Shown here: one piece after another, positions 62,639-64,000 of the stretch | How positions within the stretch are numbered: the first letter of the stretch is position 1 | How the letters are laid out: the number at the start of each line of letters is the position of its first letter | NCBI RefSeq assembly: GCF_000482485.1 | Contig: NZ_KI519436.1 | Location: forward strand, 168,986 to 232,985 | DNA length: 64,000 nt | Origin: Paucisalibacillus globulus DSM 18846 | GTDB taxonomy: Bacteria > Bacillota > Bacilli > Bacillales > Amphibacillaceae | Direction of reading: 5' to 3' | Notes under the pieces: generated by a model | Databases searched by the model: none | Told to the model about the DNA's origin: nothing | Seen by the model: the letters and a program-made list of their open reading frames with translations, nothing else | Made by a program: the position numbers and the translations under genes

Positions 62639-64000
62639 GTACGGGGATAAAAATAAGAATGAACGCAGCACAGGCAATTGTAGAATGTATGAAAAGAGAA
62701 AGCATAAATAAGGTATTTTGTGTACCAGGTGAAAGCTACTTACCTCTCTTAGATGCACTATATGACGAACCATCCATTGATCTGGTTTCAGCAAGGCATG
62801 AGGGCGGAGCATCGTTTATGGCGGAAGGATATGCGAAAGCTTCTCATAAACCAGGTGTAGTACTTGCGACAAGAGGGGTTGGGGCTGCTAATCTAACCAT
62901 TGGGGTTCATACAGCTTATCAGGACTCCACACCAATGGTTGTTTTCCTTGGGCAGGTGCATAGTAAGTTTCGTGGTCGTGAAGGATTCCAAGAAGTAGAT
63001 TTGGATCAATTTTTCAAACCGATAACCAAATGGGCAGTTGAGGTAAAGGATCCAGAGAGAATGCCGGAACTTGTTGGAAGAGCATTTCGAATTGCTCGTT
63101 CTGGAAGACCAGGGCCAGTAGTTGTTTCTCTCCCTGAGGATGTGCTTCCAATTGAAACGGAAATGCATTTTGGTCCAGTAATAACCATACCAAAACCAGC
63201 ACCTTCTAATGAAGAGGTTATTTCAATGGAGAGCTTCCTCCTAAAGTCTAAAAAGCCACTTATTATTGCAGGTGGTGGCGTTAAACTTTCCCAAGCAGAG
63301 GAAGAATTAATTAGCTTTGCTGAAAAACTACAAATTCCAGTAATGGCTGCTTTTCGTCGGCATGATGTTTTTCCAAATAACCATGATTTATATGCTGGAC
63401 ATTTAGGCTTAGGGACACCAAAACAGGTAATTGAAACGGTCAAGGAAGCGGATTTGGTTATAGCGCTGGGAACGAGGTTGTCAGAAGTAACAACACAAGA
63501 TTATTCCCTGTTATCTCCAGACCAAAAGCTAATTCATGTTGATATTGAACACGATGTGATTGGAAAGGTTTATCCTCCTGATTTGGCCATAATAGCAGAT
63601 ATGAAAAAGGCGTTAGAGGCATTTGAGGAGATAAAGCTAAATAGTATATGGGCAACATGGGCTGAAGAAAGTCGTCTTCGTTATGAGACTGTAAGTAGAT
63701 TGGTAGTGACTGACAAAGAAGTCATCAATATGCATGTAATTCAAGCTCTTGTAGACATGTTACCAGCGGATGCATTAATCACGAATGATGCTGGAAACTT
63801 TGCAGGGTGGCTACATGGATTCTATCCCTTTACAGAAAAGAATACTTATGTTGGACCGACTTCTGGAGCAATGGGCTACGGGCTACCAGCAGCAATTGGT
63901 GCAAAGCTAGCTTTATCGAATAGGGTAGTTGTTTCGCTTTCAGGTGATGGTGGTTTTATGATGACGTTCCAAGAACTTGAGACAGCTGTAAGAGAAAAGG
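62635..64000 (+). CDS. Thiamine pyrophosphate-dependent enzyme, acetolactate-synthase-like (partial)
   Basis: The first 455 codons of a ThDP enzyme, cut off by the right window edge. The cofactor glutamate region is SARHEGGASFMAEGYAKAS, and the ThDP motif starts at SGDGGFMM. The middle domain has IAGGGVKLSQ. Close relatives include acetolactate synthase, benzoylformate-, phenylpyruvate- and indolepyruvate-type decarboxylases. ATG 62635 overlaps the aminotransferase stop. Aminotransferase plus ThDP enzyme suggests a transamination-decarboxylation route for an amino acid. Confidence 0.85.
   Translation, partial: MSTGIKIRMNAAQAIVECMKRESINKVFCVPGESYLPLLDALYDEPSIDLVSARHEGGASFMAEGYAKASHKPGVVLATRGVGAANLTIGVHTAYQDSTPMVVFLGQVHSKFRGREGFQEVDLDQFFKPITKWAVEVKDPERMPELVGRAFRIARSGRPGPVVVSLPEDVLPIETEMHFGPVITIPKPAPSNEEVISMESFLLKSKKPLIIAGGGVKLSQAEEELISFAEKLQIPVMAAFRRHDVFPNNHDLYAGHLGLGTPKQVIETVKEADLVIALGTRLSEVTTQDYSLLSPDQKLIHVDIEHDVIGKVYPPDLAIIADMKKALEAFEEIKLNSIWATWAEESRLRYETVSRLVVTDKEVINMHVIQALVDMLPADALITNDAGNFAGWLHGFYPFTEKNTYVGPTSGAMGYGLPAAIGAKLALSNRVVVSLSGDGGFMMTFQELETAVREK

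Noticed and set aside
63006-63443. Minus-strand ORF inside the TPP enzyme gene
   Set aside because: The plus frame is a continuous ThDP enzyme; the antisense frame has no binding site.

Overview
The window is AT-rich, gene-dense DNA from a spore-forming low-GC Gram-positive bacterium, most likely a Bacillaceae member of the Oceanobacillus/Virgibacillus type. The evidence is strong AGGAGG-type ribosome binding sites, frequent TTG and GTG starts, Bacillus-type gene sets (Tlp spore protein, PdxR/PdxST, YfmR-like ABC-F, YojN/YojO-like pair, PepV, RlmCD) and intrinsic terminators after most units. The genus is an inference. No rRNA, tRNA, CRISPR array or intact transposon was seen.

Layout. 1-7.3 kb: the end of a YtrA/YtrB-like GntR-ABC operon, then small regulator and enzyme genes (MBL hydrolase-TetR, GNAT-TetR, AraC/GyrI, nucleotidyltransferase-like, methyltransferase, Mph macrolide kinase, DUF1801). 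7.3-12 kb: an ABC-F ribosome-protection gene behind a 350-nt leader that encodes an ErmD-like macrolide-sensing peptide and several hairpins, then a bacitracin-type ABC exporter and a repeat-rich gap holding a GC-rich 185-bp structured element. 12-22 kb: RlmCD, an orphan alpha-oxoamine synthase, a chemoreceptor, a MarR-MMPL efflux operon with a large operator, tlp, and a Phd-Uma2 fusion. 22-26 kb: the Hen1-Pnkp RNA repair pair. 26-42 kb: mostly metabolic and membrane genes (SDR, TerC, PepV, M3 peptidase, alcohol dehydrogenase, CadD-like and ArsP-like membrane proteins, PanE, a second chemoreceptor, TauE, amidohydrolase). 42-48 kb: pdxST with divergent pdxR, then a MoxR-VWA pair. 48-58 kb: a lone transposase-like HTH gene, a pseudo-hydrolase/SARP-like regulator, RluA, P1 peptidase, YfmR, a C45 acyltransferase and two poorly known genes. 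58.5-64 kb: kynUBA (tryptophan to anthranilate), divergent from an aminotransferase-TPP enzyme operon.

How the genes work together. Three antibiotic-linked functions lie within 6 kb: macrolide phosphorylation, ribosome protection and bacitracin-type export. A dispersed two-hairpin repeat (about 87 bp; one tandem pair) lies just upstream of three start codons, so it may act in the 5' UTRs. The most unusual points are the ErmD-type leader in front of an ABC-F gene, the alpha/beta-hydrolase-like regulator lacking its catalytic Ser and His, the structured GC-rich element at 11.7-11.9 kb, and the two-hairpin repeats. All function calls are read from sequence motifs without database searches.
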